Of a DNA stretch of 64,000 nt, positions 36,480-48,259 are shown one piece after another; position 1 is the first letter of the stretch; the number at the start of each line of letters is the position of its first letter. The DNA comes from Macrotis lagotis (Eukaryota > Chordata > Mammalia > Peramelemorphia > Peramelidae). The stretch lies in assembly GCF_037893015.1 (NCBI RefSeq), contig NC_133658.1:426155890-426219889 (forward strand), written 5' to 3'. The position numbers and the translations under genes are program-made. The notes beneath the pieces were generated by a model that was given only the letters and a program-made list of their open reading frames with translations, was not told where the DNA came from and did not search any database.

Positions 36480-37600
36480 CAAGGTTTTACAATGTATGAA
36501 CCTTTATAGAAACACTGTTTCCATTTTCCTCTCTAATATTATAGTTAATGATTCTCCACATAAATTTATGATTAATATTTTTTATAAAACCCCTTTAAAA
36601 AAAGGTAGAATGGAGATTTTTTAATCCACATTTTGCAAATGTGGAAACAAAGGTTAATAATTTATCCCAACCACATGTCTAATAAGTTGCTGAACTGGAG
36701 ATGGAACCCAGACATTTCAAGTTTTTGAGGATAAGTACCATAGTGGTTAGAAAGCTAGATTTGTAGTCAAGGAAGAACAGAGATCAAATCTTGCCTCAGA
36801 TACTTACTAGCTTACCTTAGTAAATCATTTAATTAAAGAAGCTGTTTCTTCACATTTCTTCATGTATAAAATGGGACTAAGAATAGCACCAATCTCCCAG
36901 GGTTTTTGTGAGGGGAAAAGTGAGAAAACATATTCAAATATATAGAACTTAATGAAATTCAACAAATGCGAACTATTAGTGCAAATTCAGGATTTCTTTT
37001 GCATTTTAAAGATGTGAAGTTTGCATCCTTTTAAGTAGAATTGAAGGTAGTGACAAGCTTATACTATACTAGGGTCTTTCTTAGAGGCAATGAGGTGGTA
37101 TAGAGGATAAAGCACTGGAGCTGGAGGCAGGAAGATCTAAGAATTTTGCCTTATACACTCACTGGGTGTGCAGTATGGGATAAGTCTCTTAACCTCTGTC
37201 AGTAGCTATATATGCAAAATGGGCATAGTAATATAATGAAATTATATATGTAAAGTGCTTTGCCAATCTTAAAGCATTGTATGAATATTAGCTGTTATTA
37301 TTATTTTGATAACCTCAGAGGACAAATGCTAGAATTAATGTATTATGATTTATGAAAAGAGCAATAATAGGAGCATGGAGGTAAGTTTCAGCTTTATCAA
37401 TCTATTTATGACCTTGGATCACATTCTTTTCTGTTTCTGGACTTCAATTTCCTTAATTTAAAAAATGAGATCATTTATAATAAGGTACTTTTCAGACATA
37501 ATAATTACTCTGAAACTATGATTTTACAGGTGAGGAAACTAAGATTCAGAAAGGAGATACTTGTGCAAGGTAATAAAGCAATTTCATGGGCAAAGAGTCT
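36480..37600. mobile_element. Cluster of MIR-like SINE fragments
   Basis: 36600-36720 reverse-sense. 36735-36960 plus (TGCCTCAGATACTTACTAGC). 37085-37300 plus (ATAAAGCACTGGAGCTGGAG, GTAAAGTGCTTTGCCAATCT). 37380-37510 plus. 37520-37600 reverse. All decayed; boundaries are approximate. Confidence 0.5.
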
Positions 37601-37837
37601 AGAATGCTGATTTTTAGCTTCTAGTCCTGTGTTCTTTTTTCCTATGCATTTGCTCTCTGCTATTGGAGGGGGATGAGTCTAGAGGGGTCTCTGAATGTAC
37701 TGAACCATTATTGAGAGTCCAGGCCTCTGCCTTGCTCCTTCTGTGTTGAGTGGTGCAAATTGTTTGTAGTATGAGGGATGACTTGTGCTTCTGGTGAGGC
37801 CCAACAATCTTCAAGATACCCAATTTCAATAATAAAA

Positions 37838-38215
37838 GGAAGGAGAAAAAATGGTTGAAAGGGGAAAGGGAGAATGAAAGAAAAAAAAGGAGGAAAAGAG
37901 GAAGGAAGAAAGAAAAAAGATACAAAGGAGGGAAAAAGATGGGTAACAAAGAAGAAGAAAGAGGAAATGAACGTAAAAGGGAGAGAAAAGTACTACTGAA
38001 TTTGAGCATTATAATGGTCCTAAGTGGCTTTTTAATCCAAACCCCTCACAAAAAGAAATCTTCTCTGTAACATGTCCCACAAGTGCTTATCTAGCCTTTG
38101 CTTGTAGACTTTCAAGTAGGGGGGAAAGGAGAAAGAATAAAAGGAAGGAAAAAAGAAATGAAGCATGAGAACAAAGGAAAGAAAAAAGGAGTAAGAACAG
38201 GGAGAGAGAAACGAG
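37838..38215. repeat. Purine-rich (GA/GAAA) low-complexity tracts
   Basis: 37838-37990 and 38110-38215 are almost entirely A and G on the plus strand. Apparent frames there (Lys/Glu/Arg-rich on plus, Phe/Leu/Ser-rich on minus) are compositional artefacts. Confidence 0.9.
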
Positions 38216-38219
38216 CATT

Positions 38220-38505
38220 TCTGGACTACCATGTTCAGTTCTGATTGTCATATTTCAAGACTAATAAAGATTCCAGAAGAGGAGGATCAGAATGGGTAGG
38301 GGATTCAAAAGGTCCATAAAAGGATCAGTTAGAAGAACTGTAGATATTGAGCCTAGAGAGAAGATATAAGAGGATCATGATAATTGTCATTAAGTATTTG
38401 AAAGATTGTCTTAAAAGAAAAAGGTTTTAGATTTGTCTTATTTGTATTCCTGGCGCTTTTCACAAGGGGTATGTAGTAAGCCTTTAATAAATACTTGCTG
38501 ATTGA
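38220..38505 (+). mobile_element. CR1/L3-like LINE fragment and L2/MIR tail
   Basis: ACCATGTTCAGTTCTGATTG and TATTGAGCCTAGAGAGAAGA parallel the CR1/L3 element at 41100-42145. 38430-38505 ends with an L2-type tail (CCTTTAATAAATACTTGCTG). Confidence 0.55.
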
Positions 38506-38862
38506 CTATTTGTCCTTGCAGAGGGCAAAACTAGGATCAATGAGTAGAAATTAAAGGGAAGCAGATTTCAGCTCAAGATTATCTAATATTCAGCTGATTG
38601 ATAAAGCTTGGAGTTCCCTTATTATTCAATGAACTCTCCCTTACTGAAGGGATTCAACTGGTTAACAAATTAGGATGCTACCTTTCTGGTCAAAAACCTC
38701 AATTTTATCAATCCCAGTCACTCTATATTCCTGTAGCCAAAGATGCAGAAGGATAAACAAGGAGCAGATGTCCTGGGGGAGAGTCTTGTTTATATTATAC
38801 ATGTTACCTTGGAAGAGAGCTCTTGGGCTCTCTGAATGCTATGGGAAATAATAATTTCAGGA

Positions 38863-39057
38863 TGTTTCACTCTTTTCTTTTAAAAAAATTTCCTTTTTTT
38901 TATTAATTTAATACAATGCGGTTGAGTGACATACCTAAGGCCACACAGCTAGGAAATCATTAAGTGTCTGAGGTCAGTTTTGAACTCAGGTCCTCCTGAC
39001 TCCAGTGCCAGTGCTCGTCTACTGCAACACCTAGCTGCCCCTGTTTCACTCTTTTCT
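38863..39057 (-). mobile_element. Short tRNA-like SINE with 16-bp target duplication
   Basis: SINE body at 38879-39041, minus sense. TGTTTCACTCTTTTCT occurs at 38863-38878 and 39042-39057. Confidence 0.9.
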
Positions 39058-39629
39058 AAAGGTAAATAGCAGGTGTGATCCTTAGACAAAGTACAATTAG
39101 GAGAAAAACCTGTCATTCAGAGAGAGGCTGTCCACATCAGCAAGAAGGATTCAGATATCTTTTAGTCTGTGGGACTCACTCCAGTCCAACAATCTTGAGT
39201 GTTGGAGGAAAAAGCTTTAATTTACTACAGACTGAGTGGGGGAAATCATCCCAGTTATATATCTCCACATAGAGAGGTAAAATGGACATTAAAGGGAAGA
39301 GAGAGGAGATCAAGTCTCATTGAGATTTGAGAACTCTCTTTTGAGAGAGAACAGTTGCAACTGGAGGAACTTCTTTCATTACACAGAGCTACACTTTCTT
39401 AATTTTGAAAAAAAAATCTTTCTCTACATGGAATTTAGTCTGTTAGCAAGGAAAGATGGATTGTGAAAAGGGGAATGGACTCACTCAGGTAGTAGTGAGG
39501 TCTAGTCTTTGGAGGTATTCACATACAGATTGATTAACTATTTGTTTTGGATGTTGTCCTGGGGCTTTCTTTTCAGATACAATGAGTCTAGAAATGGTGA
39601 TGGTAGAAGAACAGGATTGTGATGGTATT

Positions 39630-39830
39630 AAAAGGATTGATTTAAGGAGTTGAGGATGTTTAGCCTGGAGAAGAGATTTAGGGAAGACATGATTGTCTTT
39701 TAAATATCTTAAAGAGTTTCCTGTGAAAGAGAAATGAGATGTTTTCTCTGGCCCCAGAGGGAAGAACTGGCAGCAGTGGGTATAAGTTATGGGAGGAATC
39801 TTTTAATTCATTATAAGGAAAACTCCTTAA
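39630..39830 (+). mobile_element. CR1/L3-like LINE 3' fragment
   Basis: GAGGATGTTTAGCCTGGAGA, TCTGGCCCCAGAGGGAAGAA and CATTATAAGGAAAACTCC follow the CR1/L3 C-terminal pattern. Confidence 0.6.
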
Positions 39831-39968
39831 ACCCTCTTTTCACAATCACCAATGAGTCTTCCAATTCATTTCTGTAAGAGTTAATCATAACATACAATCC
39901 AGATTTAAGGTAGTGTTCCTGATATACTGGAACAATCCTGATTCATCATTTTCCCACAGCAAAACCTT

Positions 39969-39976
<8 letters not shown>

Positions 39977-40013
<37 letters not shown>
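39977..40013. repeat. (TG)n microsatellite
   Basis: About 18 TG units preceded by a short TA run. Confidence 0.97.
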
Positions 40014-40015
<2 letters not shown>

Positions 40016-40659
40016 ATCTAAAACTTGATCATATTTTAATTATTCTGGCCCTGAATAGACTTAGGGGGTCAAGGTACATGCCTTTTAAATCACATATTAA
40101 CTGAATATTAATTGAAAAATAAAAAAGAAACAGAATGAGAATGATGTTCTTTAGAACTTGTAATGCAAGACTTTTAGTCAGGGTTTTAGATGGAAAGAAG
40201 AAATAGGAACTGGCGCAACTCTCTTATAGATCAGAGGAACTTTTGAGAGATCATCTAGTTAAATTCTTTAATTTGAAGTGACTCAGTTTATATAAGGTAG
40301 TAAGCAACAGATCAAGATTTGGATGTAGGACCTCCAGCTCCAAATCCAGTGATCTTTTAGTGACACCAGTCTACTTTTTTTCTGCAAAATCATTTATTCA
40401 GCCTTTCCATCCTCCCTTTATCTTCCTAAGAGCTCCATATGTTAAGCATCATCATAGTATCAATAATACTAAAGCTGAGTTGAGGTTAGAGAGGAAAGCT
40501 AGGAATCCTTAGTGAGTGCCTACAAAAAGAGCAATTATTAAAAGTAATAGTCAGTATGGGTCCATTGTGAAAAGGTTATGCCAAGATAAACTTTATTTCC
40601 CATTTTGACAGTGTTATTTAACTGAACAGGGAAATGCTATAGTAAGAGCTTTTCTATAT

Positions 40660-41095
40660 TTGATGGTGCAATGACTAGAATGTGGGACTTAAAAAACTTT
40701 GAGTTTGAATCCTGCCTCAGACACTTAGCTAATTGCCTCTGGGTGAGTCATTTTTATCAACCTCAATTTCCTTATTTGTTATATGGAAATAATAAGGTTT
40801 TCAAAGCACTTTATAAATATGATCTCATTTGATCCTATTAACAACTCTGAGAGGAAGTTAACTATTATCATCTCCTTTCACAGATGAAGAAATTGAGACA
40901 AATGGAAAATAAGTTTCTTGACTATGGTTACACAGCGTAAGTATCTGAGGGTGGATATGAACTCTAGTCTTCCTGAGTCCAGGCCTGGTTCTCTCTCTAC
41001 TGGATTATCTATTTCCCAAGGTTGTTGTGAGGATGAAAATAAGATAACATTTGTAGAGGTATTTGCAAAACTTAAAACACTATATAAATAAATGC
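40660..41095. mobile_element. MIR-like SINEs in opposite orientations
   Basis: 40660-40800 is plus sense (TTGAATCCTGCCTCAGACAC). 40800-41010 is reverse sense (TTTCACAGATGAAGAAATTG, GTTACACAGCGTAAGTATCT). Confidence 0.55.
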
Positions 41096-41099
41096 ATTT

Positions 41100-42145
41100 G
41101 ATAAAATATTTTATTTTAATCTTGTAGAAAAGATATAGAGTACATGATTAACCAATTAGATAGATTCAGAGCAGGTTGGATGGTTTGACTCAACAAACAG
41201 TCATTAATAATCGGTTAGCAACTCAGCAGGAAGTCTCCAGGGGAGTGCTCCTGAGATTTCAGTCCAGTCCTCTTGTGCTTAACATTTTTTATCAGTGACT
41301 TGAATGAAGGGATATGTGGTATACTCATCAAATTTGCAGATGACCCAGAACTGGAGGGGAATAAGAATCCAAAATGATCTTGACTGTCAAGAGCACCAGG
41401 ATGAAATTAATAATAAGATGAAATTCAAAAGAGATAAATGTCAAGGTTTAGGTCAGAAAATCAGCCTTACAAATACAAGATGAAGGAAGTATAGTTCAAT
41501 AGTAGTTTGCTTGGAAAAGAATTGGGAATTTTAGTGGATTGAAAAATTCAATATGACTCAGCAATGTGATGTGGCAGCCAACAGCTATTTGGATCATTTG
41601 TGTGAGAGGTGCAGAGCTTCCAGGAATAAGGGCATGGCAGCACTACTTCCATATGCTGCCCTCATCAGATCATATTGAGAGTTTCAAGTTTAGTCCTTGA
41701 TGGTACAGTGTATAGAAGGACTTGATAAACTGGAAAATGTCTAGAGGAGAAAAATCAGGATAGTTAAAATACTCAAGTCCATGCTATGTAAGGATCAGTT
41801 GAAAGAAAGAACTTCAACTAGGGATTTAAGCTTGGAAAAAATAACTTTTTGGAGGGAGTACATAATAGTGTCCTTCAAGCATCTGAAGGGCTGTGGAGGA
41901 AAGAGTAGATTTATTCTGTTGGTCCCAGAAGATAAAACCAGGAGTAATGGGTGAAACTTGCAAGCTAGCAATTTAGGTTTGATGTCAGGAAAAATTTCTT
42001 ATTAATTAGAACTATGGAATGGGCTTCCCCATGAGCAGAGGTTTTCAAAGGTTAGATGATTATGTTGGGTATGGGATTGACAACACGAGTACTGAAGTCT
42101 TTTCTAGTTCTGATGGTCTGTGGTTCTGCATCAGGACTCAGTTGT
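41100..42145 (+). mobile_element. CR1/L3-like LINE, RT C-terminal region to 3' end
   Basis: The plus strand carries degraded CR1-type protein: IKFADDPELEGN-like remnant near 41328 (KFADD box), MTQQCDVAANSY near 41551, AALLPYAALIRS near 41637, then text matching the distal domain (CTGAAGGGCTGTGGAGGAAA, GGTTTGATGTCAGGAAAAAT, GAACTATGGAATGGGCTTCC). It ends GTCTGTGGTTCTG. Frames are broken. Confidence 0.65.
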
Positions 42146-42419
42146 AGAGGAGGGAGGAGTAAAGGAGAAGATGCAGTAGATGGAAAGGGAACCAAGACAA
42201 CAACAAGGAGAGGGATGAAAGTGGGTTCTTTACTAAAGTAACTGTAGCATGGTTCTTCAGTACCTCTATACTACCAGCTTTGGACTCTCTACAGAGTACT
42301 TAATGTATAGTTCTTCTAATAGTAATCTGAAATCTATGGAGAGATGTTTAGAATAGGAAAAGAACTATAGACTAGAGGTTAGGAGACCTAATAGGTTGCA
42401 TGATTTCTAGTTTTGAATT

Positions 42420-42600
42420 TTAAGTTAATTTTTTTGTTTTTTAATCATTGAAAATTTGTGCTCCCTTTTCTCTTCCTCTGTCTTTCCCTCCACTCCTCCC
42501 TTCAACCTACTTTGAGAAAAGAAAGAAAAACAAAAATATTGTTAAAACATAAATAATAAAGCAAAATTAATTTCTGTTTTGAATATGTCTTTCGAAAAAT
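42420..42600 (-). mobile_element. L1 3' UTR fragment
   Basis: Antisense pyrimidine-rich 3' UTR similar to 20810-20990 (AGAAAGAAAAACAAAAATAT versus AAGAAAAATAAAACCC). Confidence 0.5.
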
Positions 42601-42604
42601 CTCA

Positions 42605-43965
42605 ATTTCAGACATAAAATATTATGCCATATGCCACTTAGGAGAGCAAGAAATAATTTATCTATCAGACCTGTGGAGAAGGGAGCATTTATGACTAAAC
42701 AAGAGATCAAGAACATTTTAAGATGCAAAATGGGGGCAGCTAGGCACAGTAGATAGAGCACTGGCCCTGGAGTCAGGAATCCTGAATTCAAATCTGGCCT
42801 CAGACATTTAATAATTACCTAGCTGTGTGGCCTTGGGCAAGCCACTTAACCCCATTGTCTTGCAAAAAACACCCTAAAAAAGAAAGATGCAAAATGGATA
42901 CTTTTAACTATATTAAATTAAAATTTTTTATGCAAATAAAACTAATGGAACCAAAATTAGAAGGAATGGCAAAAGTTGGAAAAAATTTTACAGCTAGCAT
43001 TTCTGATAAAGGACTCATTTCTAAAATATATAGAGAATTGAGCCAAATTTATAAGAATATAATTCATTCCCAATTGATAAATGGTCAAAGGATAGGAACA
43101 GGCAGTTTTCAAATGATGAAATTAAAGCTCTCTATAGTCACATGAAAAAATGCTCCAAATCATATTGATTAGAAAAATACAAATTAAAACAATTCTAAGG
43201 TACCATCTTACAGCTATTGGTGTGGAGATGATGTGGGAAAATGAGACACTAGTGCACTGTTGTGAACTGATCCAACCTTTCTGGAGAGCAATTTGGAACT
43301 ATACCCAAAGGGCAATAAAACTGTGCATACTCCTTCTAGATTTATATCCAAAGAGATCATAAAAAGGGGGAAAGACCCACATAAACAAAAATATTTAAAG
43401 CAACTCTTTTTGTAGCTGCAAAGAACTGGAAATCAAGTGGTTACCTATCAATTGGGGAATGACTGAACAAATTTGTTATATGAATGTGATAGAATATAAT
43501 TGCTATGTAAGAAATCATGAATGATGGATTTCAGAAAAACCTGGAAATACTTGCATGAACTAATTCTGAAGTGAGTAGAACCAGGGGAACACTGTGCACA
43601 TTAACAACAACATAGTGTGATGATCAACTGTGATGGACACTGTGTTGTATACAGTGATTCTAAAGGACATGATAGAAAAATGCCATCTACATCCACAGGA
43701 AGACCCGTGGAATCTGAATACAGATCAAACCATACTGTTTTCACTTTTTTTCCATACTTTTTTTCTTTTAGTTCTGATTCTTTTTTCACAACATGACACA
43801 AAGAAATGTGTTAAACATGATTGTACATATCCTATATCAGATTACTCTCTGTCTTGGGAGGGAAAGGGAAAGATAGAGGCAGAAAAATGCGGCACTCAAA
43901 GTTTTGTAAAAATTAATGTTGAAAACTAGCTTTACATGTATTTGGAAAATAAAATAAAAAGCAAA
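42605..43965 (+). mobile_element. L1 LINE, 3' end of ORF2 and 3' UTR
   Basis: Plus-strand frames give SDKGLISKIYRELSQIYKN (43004-), LRYHLTAIG and LIQPFWRAIWNYTQRAIKLC, then stops and shifts. They are followed by a 3' UTR and A-rich end AAAATAAAATAAAAAGCAAA near 43965. A SINE is inserted at 42734-42883. Confidence 0.85.
42720..42897 (+). mobile_element. Short tRNA-like SINE in L1, with 14-bp target duplication
   Basis: Body at 42734-42883 (GGGCAGCTAGGCACAGTAGA ... GCCTTGGGCAAGCC ... CTAAAAAAG). AAGATGCAAAATGG occurs at 42720-42733 and 42884-42897. Confidence 0.93.
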
Positions 43966-44054
43966 ACAAAAAGATGTCAATCTAGACCTTTAGTCTTTTA
44001 CCTCTTCTATTATGAGGTAGATATTATGCTTCATCTTCTTTCCCCAGGAATCAA

Positions 44055-44180
44055 GACTAAGTCAATTGAGGTTAAGTGATTTGTCCATATAGTCACACAG
44101 CTAGTAAGTGTCTGAAGCTATTTTTGAACTCAGGTCCTCCTGCTGCAGGGTTGGTGCTCTGACTTCTGCACCACAGTTAA
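44055..44180 (-). mobile_element. tRNA-like SINE/MIR fragment
   Basis: Reverse sense: GAGGTTAAGTGATTTGTCCA, GTCACACAGCTAGTAAGTGT, TGAACTCAGGTCCTCCTG. Confidence 0.7.
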
Positions 44181-44229
44181 GTCTTTCTATAGGGATAATA
44201 GAAAATCCTCTGTCATTCAAAGACAATGA

Positions 44230-44484
44230 CCTACCCTTGTACCTTTTCTATCTTATAACTCACTCCCTGCTATAGACTCTTTCATATGGTGACATTGGCT
44301 TCCTTAATGGTTCATGTGTCTTACACTTTGTACATTTTGTTTCATTCACTGTTTCTCTTCAATTTCATTTATAAGTCCCAATGAAAATCTCCTCTTTTAT
44401 AGAAAATATTTCCCAATCCCTCTTAATTCTAGCACCTTATCTCTGTTAATTATTTCCTATTTATCCCATATATACTTATATCTT

Positions 44485-44548
<64 letters not shown>

Positions 44549-44710
44549 ACTATCTGTCTGTCTATTTGCATATTTACTCCCTATTAGATTGTGAGCTCTT
44601 TGAGGGCAGGGCAAGTCTTTTGACATCTTTTGCTTCTTTCTGTATCCCCAGTACTTAGTAGCTAGATCAAATAGCAGGCACCTGTTAAATATTTATTGGT
44701 TGATTTCTTA
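44230..44710 (+). mobile_element. L2 3' end with TCTA microsatellite
   Basis: CCAATCCCTCTTAATTCTAG and TATTTCCTATTTATCCCATA precede the microsatellite. TTAGATTGTGAGCTCTTTGA and CTGTATCCCCAGTACTTAG follow it. Confidence 0.8.
44485..44565. repeat. (TCTA)n microsatellite inside L2
   Basis: About 15 pure units (44485-44546), then imperfect units with TTAC and TGTC. Confidence 0.97.
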
Positions 44711-46245
44711 GTTTTTTCAATCTTTGCTGCAGATGAAAAAGTTTCAGAACACAGTAGGGAATCTTATACACTGAGAAGCAATCCAGATATATCCCTTTCT
44801 TGATACTGTGATTCATGTAGGCACTATGGATCCTAAGGAAAGGCTTTAAAAAACAACCCCTACTATTCCACAAGAGGCGAGAGTGACTTGGATGCCTGCT
44901 AGAAAGGAAAGTTTGTTAATAGACTTAGAATAGAGTACTTTGCATTTTCTCTCAGGGGAAATAAAATGTTTTCTATTTGGTATCAGCTTTAATAGTTGGG
45001 GTCTCTTTCGGGGGGGGGGTTAGATTTTTATTCCCTTAGGGAAAGCTGAAATAGGAGAATGAGCCAAAGAGATCTAGGAGAGATACTTACAAGGTGAACT
45101 GAAATCTAAAGTTTCAAGGTCTATGTCAGATTGACACAATGGTTATGTTATGGTTATGATTCTAAACTTTCCTCTAATTCATGATTGTTTGATTTTTCAC
45201 CTTTGCTACCAGAAACCTAGAAAATTTGGCCTTTAATCTCATAGTCAACACAGGATATTAATGAGCATTGATCTTGGATACAGATTCTGTTTCTTACCAA
45301 CAATGCTATTGTGGGACATTCTATTTCCTTCTTAGGGTTTTAGTTTTCTTATTTGTAAAATCGGGAGAATCAAATTTGTACAATCAACATCACAGAGTAG
45401 GGAGGAAAGTGCTTTGCATACCTTATATTACATTACAGGAATGTATGTTATTCTTACCTACCATAGCATTTTCCTTTCCCCATCTCTGTTCAGAGATTTT
45501 CATGGATAGCATTTTACTTGGAAGAAAATCACCATTATTCTGATTGTACAAAGTAAAGCTATGCTTTAATTACAGCCAAATAATTTGATGAAAGAAAAAA
45601 ACTAAAATTATGTTCTCTGACATTTCCAGGCTCTGTCAAGCCAGGCATGCAGCAAAGACATGGCAACAAAGCCAGGCGGGAAAATTTACCTCTCTCCTGT
45701 GTTATGTTTAATTATAGTACTTGCCCATGGTTATTATGGATAAATGCCTATTTCATCTTTTTAATCCTTCAAAAATGTTGAGTTTGCAGCAGCTTTTCCT
45801 CCACATGTCCACCCCTCAACTGATCCCACAGGGAAGAAATAAACCCAAATTTGGGGAAATGTCCTGATAGGACAGAGATTGATAATCTCTGGGAATGAGT
45901 ATCAGCCCCTGTCATTGAGTTCACAGGAAGTACAGAGGCAAGGGAAGGCTCAGAGTTCCCAACTTGCTGACAGAGCCTTTGGAAATGGAGACACACTTGG
46001 ATAATTTTACTCTTGAGTACAGTCATTTCTACATTCATATTTTTCTCAGCAGGAAATTTGGGTTTGAAATTGTTTTAAAAACAAAATATGAAAAAAATCT
46101 CTGGCAAACAGAACTATTTATTATTCTGACACACCTTATTAGGCAGCATCTCATGGTGTCAAAGTACAGTGGCTGTAGAATGTATCAGTATAAAGGAGTC
46201 TGGGGTCACTTACCATAGAGTTGGAGACCTTTCTCTATTATTCCA
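44710..46245. other. Mostly unassigned sequence
   Basis: 45265-45460 includes decayed MIR core. A G10 tract lies at 45010-45019. Nothing else was recognised. Confidence 0.35.
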
Positions 46246-46249
46246 ACCA

Positions 46250-46675
46250 TGACTCTTGGACAAGGACTTAAAAGCAGAGTAGAAGCAAGAGAACAATACA
46301 CATCAACAACAACATTGTGAGATGATCAGCCTTGATGGAAGCAGCTCCTCTCAACAGTTCAGAGCGTTAGGACAGTTGTATTAGGCCAGCTATAGATAAT
46401 GCACCATGAAGAAAAACAAAACAGAATACACATAAAAACAATCCTTCAGAATCTGATGAAAACTTAATAAAAATGATCTCTTATGTACTTTTTCACTTAA
46501 TCCTAATTCTTCATACTGAAAATAGCTAACCTGTAAACATATTTATCAAAATATGTGTATGTACAAAGCTAACCTGACTGTTTGCCACTGAGGGTAGAGG
46601 GGTGGGAAGGGAGGGTGGAAGGAAATTTTGTAACTTAAAAATTTGCATGTGCATATGGATGAAAATTTAAAAAAG
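46250..46675 (+). mobile_element. L1 3' end (3' UTR)
   Basis: AACATTGTGAGATGATCAGC (46311), GGGTGGGAAGGGAGGGTGGA (46600) and TTTTGTAACTTAAAAATTTG match, in reverse, the L1 3' UTR at 7672-7760. Confidence 0.65.
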
Positions 46676-46679
46676 AATG

Positions 46680-47200
46680 CTGCACCTCAAATCAGGAGAC
46701 CTGGGTTCCAATTTTGACTTGCTGAGTCATTACCCCTCTATAAAACCCAATTTCCTTATCTACAAGATGAGGTTGATATTTAGGGTTGTTCCAAGAAAAT
46801 AACTTTACAAAAATTATTTCATATACATATATTTCTATATTATGTATGTGCACATATAAATACATATGTACATGTACATATATATGTGTATTTTGGTTGT
46901 TATTATTAAATGGGAAGGAGGCAATTTGTGAAATCATTTTCCAAAGTTGAAAGACTCATGGATTTTATTTGGTGTAACCCTTGTGGACCTCAGTTTCCCC
47001 TCTGAAGACTGCCCTAGATTCTCTATAAGATTCTCTAAGAACCCCCTCAGCTTTCTCAATATTGGATTAAATTGGGTGTTCTCAGTTTCTTTTCTGACAT
47101 CAAGTCACAATTATAACAACAAACATTTATGAAATACCTACTTGTATCAAATACTGTGTGAAGCCCTTTGGCAAAAAGGCAAAAACACAATCCCTAATTT
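46680..47200 (+). mobile_element. MIR fragment and old LINE remnant
   Basis: 46680-46790 is MIR core (CAGGAGACCTGGGTTCCAAT). 47100-47220 resembles an old L2/L3 remnant (AACATTTATGAAATACCTAC). The middle is AT-rich and unassigned. Confidence 0.45.
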
Positions 47201-47519
47201 CAAGGAATTCACAAGTTAAAAGAACAGTTTCAGAGAGGATCTTGGAGACCAAAAGTGCACCCCCCGGACACTAATTAGGAATACCAAATGGAGTGAAATG
47301 TGAGGGGCTTAAGAAGTAGCCATTACTGGACAGGATATGAAATATATGTCTCTATTTGTTTATCAGTGTGTTTGGTAGGCTGCAGGGAATGAGTTTTTGT
47401 GGAGAGATGAAACATGAAGGTTTTGGAGCTGAGAATCAGTTTTGAAAAGATGAAAAAATTCAGGAAGAGGACAATTGCCTTGTTGAGTCAGCCTAAATAT
47501 TCTCTGAAGGGTCACTTTG

Positions 47520-47800
47520 GAGGATTTGGAATCAGGCAACCCTAAGCTTGAATTCTTGCTTTTGGATTATGTACTTGCTGAGAAGATGAGAAGTCACATA
47601 ACCACTATAAGTCTATAGTTTTTATAAAGTATTTGAAATATGGCATTTCATTTGATGCTTACAGCAACTCTGAGATAGATACTATTCTGATTTTCATTTT
47701 ATAGATGGAAAAACTGAGATTCAGAGAAGATAAATAACCTTCCCTTGTTCACAAAGCAGGCTTGAACTTCAAACCTAGGTCTCCTTGACTTCAATGCTAG
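47520..47800. mobile_element. MIR-like fragments
   Basis: 47520-47620 plus-sense remnant. 47630-47790 reverse-sense (TTTATAGATGGAAAAACTGA, TTGTTCACAAAGCAGG). Confidence 0.5.
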
Positions 47801-47892
47801 GCAAAAAAGTAGGTATACATTACACATTTGCTGGGTGAATTAATAAAGACTGAAGATTAGAATCTGAAAGGTTAACCACAACAATTTATTCT

Positions 47893-48258
47893 AGCTAGGT
47901 GATGACATGGATTGAGTGTTGGGCTCGGAATCAGGAAGACCTGAATTTAAATCCTGCTTCAGATATTTACTAGCTATGGGATCATTGGCAATTCATTTAA
48001 TTTCTCTTTGCCTCTTTCTTTTTCTGTAAAATAGGAATGGTAATTATTGTTCAGTGTTCTCATCTGGAGTTTTCTATGCAGAGATAGGAAAGTAGTTTAC
48101 CATTTCCTTATCCAGCTGCTCATTTTACAAATGAGGAAACTGAGGGTTAAGTGACTTGCCCAGGATCACGCAATAAGTAAGTTTTTGAAGTCAGATTCAA
48201 ACTCAGGAAAATCAGGTCTGGGGCTGTATCTACTAAGTCATCTAGCTACCCAGTTTGT
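47893..48258. mobile_element. Two tRNA-like SINEs in inverted orientation
   Basis: The plus copy at 47893-48045 (CTAGGTGATGACATGGATTG ... TTTCTGTAAAATAGG) abuts a minus copy at 48045-48258 (TTATTGTTCAGTGTTCTC ... AGTCATCTAGCTACCCA). Together they form a large imperfect palindrome. Confidence 0.75.
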
Positions 48259-48259
48259 A

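Noticed and set aside
37614..38232. Phe/Leu/Ser-rich and Lys/Glu/Arg-rich frames
   Set aside because: Produced by purine-rich low-complexity DNA.
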